Of a DNA stretch of 64,000 nucleotides, positions 61,360 through 64,000 are shown one piece after another. The translations under genes were made by a program, and so were the position numbers. Origin of the DNA: Flavobacterium sp. (GTDB lineage Bacteria > Bacteroidota > Bacteroidia > Flavobacteriales > Flavobacteriaceae); assembly GCA_024644655.1 (NCBI GenBank), contig JAHEHJ010000007.1:56503-120502 (forward strand), written 5' to 3'. Under the pieces are notes generated by a model. The model saw nothing but the letters and a program-made list of their open reading frames with translations, had not been told where the DNA came from and ran no database searches. How positions within the stretch are numbered: the first letter of the stretch is position 1; every line of letters starts with the position of its first letter.

Positions 61360-61641
61360 ATGATTACCATTATTCTTCAATTTGAAGTATCCTGCTTTAT
61401 CGAGTGGAAACGAATTTACAATTCCAATGAAGCGCTAAGAACTCAAAATAATATTGTTACCAAAGACATATTTGTCTCTCTAGAAAACTTTGATTGGGTG
61501 ACTTGCATTGTAGAAGCACCAACCATCAAAGACTTTGAAGATCATTTCTACCACCAACCCCAAGTCATAGATGAACTCCTAAAATCGGCTATTATTAGCC
61601 AACCCAAAGTAACGTATTGCCATAAGATTAATGCGCTTTAA
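61360..61641 (+). CDS. Small cytosolic protein, possibly DUF3764-like
   Basis: 93 residues, no signal. ILQFEVSCFIEWKRIYNSNE and WVTCIVEAPTIKDFEDHFYH resemble the ferredoxin-like dimeric fold of DUF3764 or ABM-type proteins. No catalytic residues clear. CGTATATCG-type sequence follows. Confidence 0.6.
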   Translation: MITIILQFEVSCFIEWKRIYNSNEALRTQNNIVTKDIFVSLENFDWVTCIVEAPTIKDFEDHFYHQPQVIDELLKSAIISQPKVTYCHKINAL

Positions 61642-61686
61642 ATATACGAAGTACGATATACGATTGAATCTAGGTTCTCGAACCGA

Positions 61687-62325
61687 TTAATCTATCCCTA
61701 TTTTATTCATAAGAATACCCTGGGCAGTAACGCACTTCATGATATAAAGTCCTTTACTCAGGGAACTCAAATCAATTTGTTTGTCGGGAGCAAAGGTTAA
61801 AACTTCTTTACCCATTAGGTCATAAATAACGATACGTTGTAGCGTAGCCTCTGTTTCTATATGCAAAATCCCATGCGTAGGATTCGGATAGACTACTGAT
61901 TTTGATACGACACTCGAAGTTGTATTCAGTGCCGGTCCATGTACGGTTACGGTTTGATTATAACTGGATTCGGTTCCATTGGGCGCATAAACTGCAACCA
62001 CATGAGCCTCAAAACCTATTTCACTGTTAAAATTAGCCGAATCAAGCATTAAAAAATCTTCGCCACAATTGGTCACATAGCCATATAAGGGTGTATTAAG
62101 TGTATAAAGTGTTAGTTCACTTTGAATACGATACAACTCAGAATTTCGATATATCGCATAGCCTATTATTTCATCATGAGGCTGTGCAGGCTCTTCCCAT
62201 TGCATCGAAAAGTAATTATGAGGATATTGATACCATTGCTCCCATGTCAAATTCTGAACCGGATTCGTTTGCCCAAAAACTTCAAACGAGAATAATAACA
62301 AAAAAGCAAATACTGTTGTTTTCAT
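61687..62325 (-). CDS. T9SS type A-exported small protein
   Basis: 212 residues from ATG 62325 (MKTTVFAFLLLFSFEVFGQ, signal peptide); the longer frame would overlap the CDF gene. The middle has a fibronectin type III-like section (YFSMQWEEPAQPHDEIIGYA), and the last ~75 residues (VVYPNPTHGILHIETEA...GLYIMKCVTAQGILMNKIGID) are a T9SS type A sorting domain. Surface exported. Confidence 0.85.
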   Translation of the reverse strand: MKTTVFAFLLLFSFEVFGQTNPVQNLTWEQWYQYPHNYFSMQWEEPAQPHDEIIGYAIYRNSELYRIQSELTLYTLNTPLYGYVTNCGEDFLMLDSANFNSEIGFEAHVVAVYAPNGTESSYNQTVTVHGPALNTTSSVVSKSVVYPNPTHGILHIETEATLQRIVIYDLMGKEVLTFAPDKQIDLSSLSKGLYIMKCVTAQGILMNKIGID

Positions 62326-62359
62326 AATTTTCGTATTGTTAAACAAATCCTGGAACACC

Positions 62360-63229
62360 TTATTCATTCGGTTCTATATGAATTAATACATGACCTAACT
62401 CTATAATTTCGCTACGCAAAGTGTCTTTTAATTGATGTGCCAAATCATGACCTTCTTTCACGGTAAGATTAGCATCTACTATAGCATGTAAATCAACATG
62501 ATATTTCATTCCTGCTTTTCTAATAAAACATTTTTCTGTACCTATAATTCCATCAACTTTAACAGACACTTGTCTAATGTTTTCTACCAAATCATCATAG
62601 CGATGTTCATCCATTATTTCACCCAATGCGGGTCTAAAAATCAAATAACTGTTGTATAAAATAAAAAAGGAAGCAAATAGTGCAGCCCAATCATCAGCAG
62701 ACTCATACCCTTTCCCAAAATATAAAGCTATAGATATTCCAACAAAAGCAGCAATTGATGTAATAGCATCGCTTCGATGATGCCAAGCATCGGCTTTTAA
62801 AGAAGAGCTATTTGTTTCTATACTCTTTTTCAAAACCTTTTGAAAAGAGTATTCTTTCCAAAGAATTATTATCCCTAATATAAGTAAAGTCCATGATTTA
62901 GGTAGTTCATGTGGCGTACCAATATTTTGTATACTTTCATGAGCAATTATAGTGGCTGAAGTGATTAAAAATCCAACGACTAGAAAAGTAATAAGTGGTT
63001 CTGCCCTTCCATGACCGTATGGATGATTATCATCAGCTGGCTTATTGGAATATTTAATACCAAATAAGACTAAAAATGAAGAAAAAATATCGGTTGTAGA
63101 TTCAATAGCATCCGCAACTAAAGCATACGAATTCCCAAAAAAACCAGCCAAACCTTTGACCAAAGCCAAACTTATATTTCCAACTATACTAAAATAAGTT
63201 GCTTTTATGGCGGTTTGTTCATGTGTCAT
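62360..63229 (-). CDS. Cation diffusion facilitator (CDF) transporter
   Basis: 289 residues, six membrane helices. Metal site pieces are VADAIESTTDIF in TM2 and DAWHHRSDAIT in TM5; HPYGHGRAEPL precedes TM3. The C-terminal cytosolic domain (GMKYHVDLHAIVDANLTVKEGHDLAHQL) binds metal in this family. Exports Zn2+ or Fe2+/Mn2+. 34 bases before the 61687 start, same strand. Confidence 0.93.
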   Translation of the reverse strand: MTHEQTAIKATYFSIVGNISLALVKGLAGFFGNSYALVADAIESTTDIFSSFLVLFGIKYSNKPADDNHPYGHGRAEPLITFLVVGFLITSATIIAHESIQNIGTPHELPKSWTLLILGIIILWKEYSFQKVLKKSIETNSSSLKADAWHHRSDAITSIAAFVGISIALYFGKGYESADDWAALFASFFILYNSYLIFRPALGEIMDEHRYDDLVENIRQVSVKVDGIIGTEKCFIRKAGMKYHVDLHAIVDANLTVKEGHDLAHQLKDTLRSEIIELGHVLIHIEPNE

Positions 63230-63239
63230 TTATTATGCT

Positions 63240-63430
63240 TTTTTTTAGATTACTAAAAGTACTTTTGCTATAGCTATTCCCTTCATAAAATTTGAATTTC
63301 CTAGTACTGTAAATATATAGAATAGTTTTTAGTAAGCACTCCTCTTCACATAAAGTTTATTGACAACCCTCTTCAATCCATGCTTTTCCTATACCACTCC
63401 AGAACTACCCAAACTACCTTTTCCTAAACT
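63240..63430. other. Gene-free stretch upstream of the CDF gene
   Basis: No ORF or RNA seen. It probably holds the CDF promoter, although no clean TAnnTTTG box is found on the minus strand. Confidence 0.5.
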
Positions 63431-63432
63431 TT

Positions 63433-63722
63433 CATTTACCATACAATGGTACTTCGTATATCGAATATCGTCCCTCTCGTATATCGTCCCTCGTATATTG
63501 ATAGATATAGCATGGTTACTTGCTAAACATCTACTCTATCCTATATCATAGAGTCACAATCCACCTATCAATATCGTATATCGCCCCTCGTATATTGATA
63601 GATATAGCATGGATATAGCATGGTTACTTGCTCAATACACCCTATTCTAGTGTTCTTCCATTTACTATACAATGGTACTTCAAATATCGTATATCGTACA
63701 TCGTATATTGAATATCGTATAT
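63433..63722. repeat. Nested AT-rich direct repeats (CGTATATCG family)
   Basis: CATTTACCATACAATGGTACTTC at 63433 recurs at 63659 with one change. CCCTCGTATATTGATAGATATAGCATGG at 63488 recurs at 63585 with an 11-bp internal duplication (ATATAGCATGG). TATCGTATATCG units fill the spaces. No coding capacity. Confidence 0.75.
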
Positions 63723-63755
63723 AAAAAAAGCCCCCTGTTTTCCAGGGGGCTTTGT
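63722..63755 (-). terminator. Terminator of the T9SS type B gene
   Basis: AAAGCCCCCTG/CAGGGGGCTTT with T run on the minus strand. Confidence 0.9.
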
Positions 63756-63760
63756 CTTTC

Positions 63761-64000
63761 TTATCGTTTCATTGCAAAGTGCGCTTTAAATTGTCGATAC
63801 ACCGGTGGGTTTCCTTCTATAAAGTCTACCGTAAACCAGTAGTCATCCGAAGGAAGTAAATGGCCATTAAAAGTACCATCCCAGCCTTCGCCTGTCGAAC
63901 TGATTTGTTTCAACAGTTTTCCATAGCGGTCAAAGATGTAAATCTTGGCGGTTGGTTGGGTAACCAATCCACTGATATTCCATGTATCATGATACCCATC
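63761..64000 (-). CDS. T9SS type B (gliding-motility-associated C-terminal domain) protein, partial
   Basis: Only the C-terminus is in the window; the frame is open to base 64000 (DGYHDTWNISGLVTQP...), so the listed start at 63967 is internal. KIYIFDRYGKLLKQISSTGEGWDGTFNG...DDYWFTVDF is the type B sorting domain that directs export across the outer membrane. The N-terminal, functional part lies right of the window. Confidence 0.93.
   Translation of the reverse strand, partial: DGYHDTWNISGLVTQPTAKIYIFDRYGKLLKQISSTGEGWDGTFNGHLLPSDDYWFTVDFIEGNPPVYRQFKAHFAMKR

Noticed and set aside
63433-63722. CRISPR array
   Set aside because: Repeats are unequal in length and nested, without regular unique spacers or cas genes.

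Overview
The window is chromosomal DNA of a flavobacterium, most likely Flavobacterium or a close relative. The evidence is AT-rich sequence, many Bacteroidota-type -7 boxes (TAnnTTTG) shortly upstream of start codons, almost no Shine-Dalgarno sites, many lipoproteins with an S-C-K/N/S lipobox, type IX secretion (T9SS) C-terminal domains, a bacillithiol enzyme (BshC) and an IcmF-type fused mutase. I see no phage, plasmid, integron, CRISPR array or intact insertion sequence. Most of the window is a core chromosome of short operons closed by strong, often bidirectional terminators.

Layout. 1-1017: end of an SPFH/band 7 protein. 1080-2690: a repeat island around a cold-shock gene, holding a decayed REP-associated tyrosine transposase (RAYT) between inverted palindromes, a third palindrome copy and three ~125-bp direct repeats. 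2685-4100: a lipoprotein, a possible structured RNA and low-complexity DNA. 4121-9041: a redox/metal locus (DUF2231, OmpR-type regulator, histidine kinase, small lipoprotein, exported rubrerythrin, second DUF2231, VIT1/CCC1 transporter). 9149-10059: lipoprotein and DoxX-like protein. 10433-16027: DEAD-box helicase, then an operon of BatA/vWA protein, degenerate dihydroorotase, small membrane protein and esterase. 16053-17830: metallo-hydrolase operon. 17954-23062: large conserved unknown, Bcp, endonuclease III without Fe-S cysteines, a class A beta-lactamase-like hydrolase, a lipoprotein, a 48-aa protein and a YchJ-like protein. 23130-26555: IcmF.

26729-31839: DUF4197, hydrolase, BtuF-like protein, PyrF, RF1 and a DUF6265 lipoprotein. 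32017-33099: envelope protein plus mono-heme cytochrome. 33155-36446: two overlapping secreted-protein genes of unknown role. 36615-39233: PepD and DUF3810. 39479-39847: tRNA-Ser, -Pro and -Arg on the minus strand. 40098-45981: thiolase, NlpC/P60 peptidase, cysteine desulfurase, lipoprotein and BshC. 46097-48550: two tandem paralogues with SusE/F-like repeats and T9SS domains, behind a LacI-like palindrome. 48629-57616: Ndk, porin-like protein, T9SS propeller protein, ValS with a long leader, DUF1573, aspartyl protease and aminotransferase. 57665-63229: small envelope proteins, a TonB_C-like/propeller fusion, a T9SS protein and a CDF transporter. 63240-63720: nested AT-rich repeats. The right edge cuts a T9SS type B protein.

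How the genes may work together: the 4121-9041 locus looks like a sensor-regulated envelope module for iron or peroxide, with an exported rubrerythrin placed beside two histidine-rich membrane proteins and an Fe/Mn-type transporter. This is the most system-like part of the window. The repeat island at 1.1-2.7 kb is the clearest selfish-DNA remnant.
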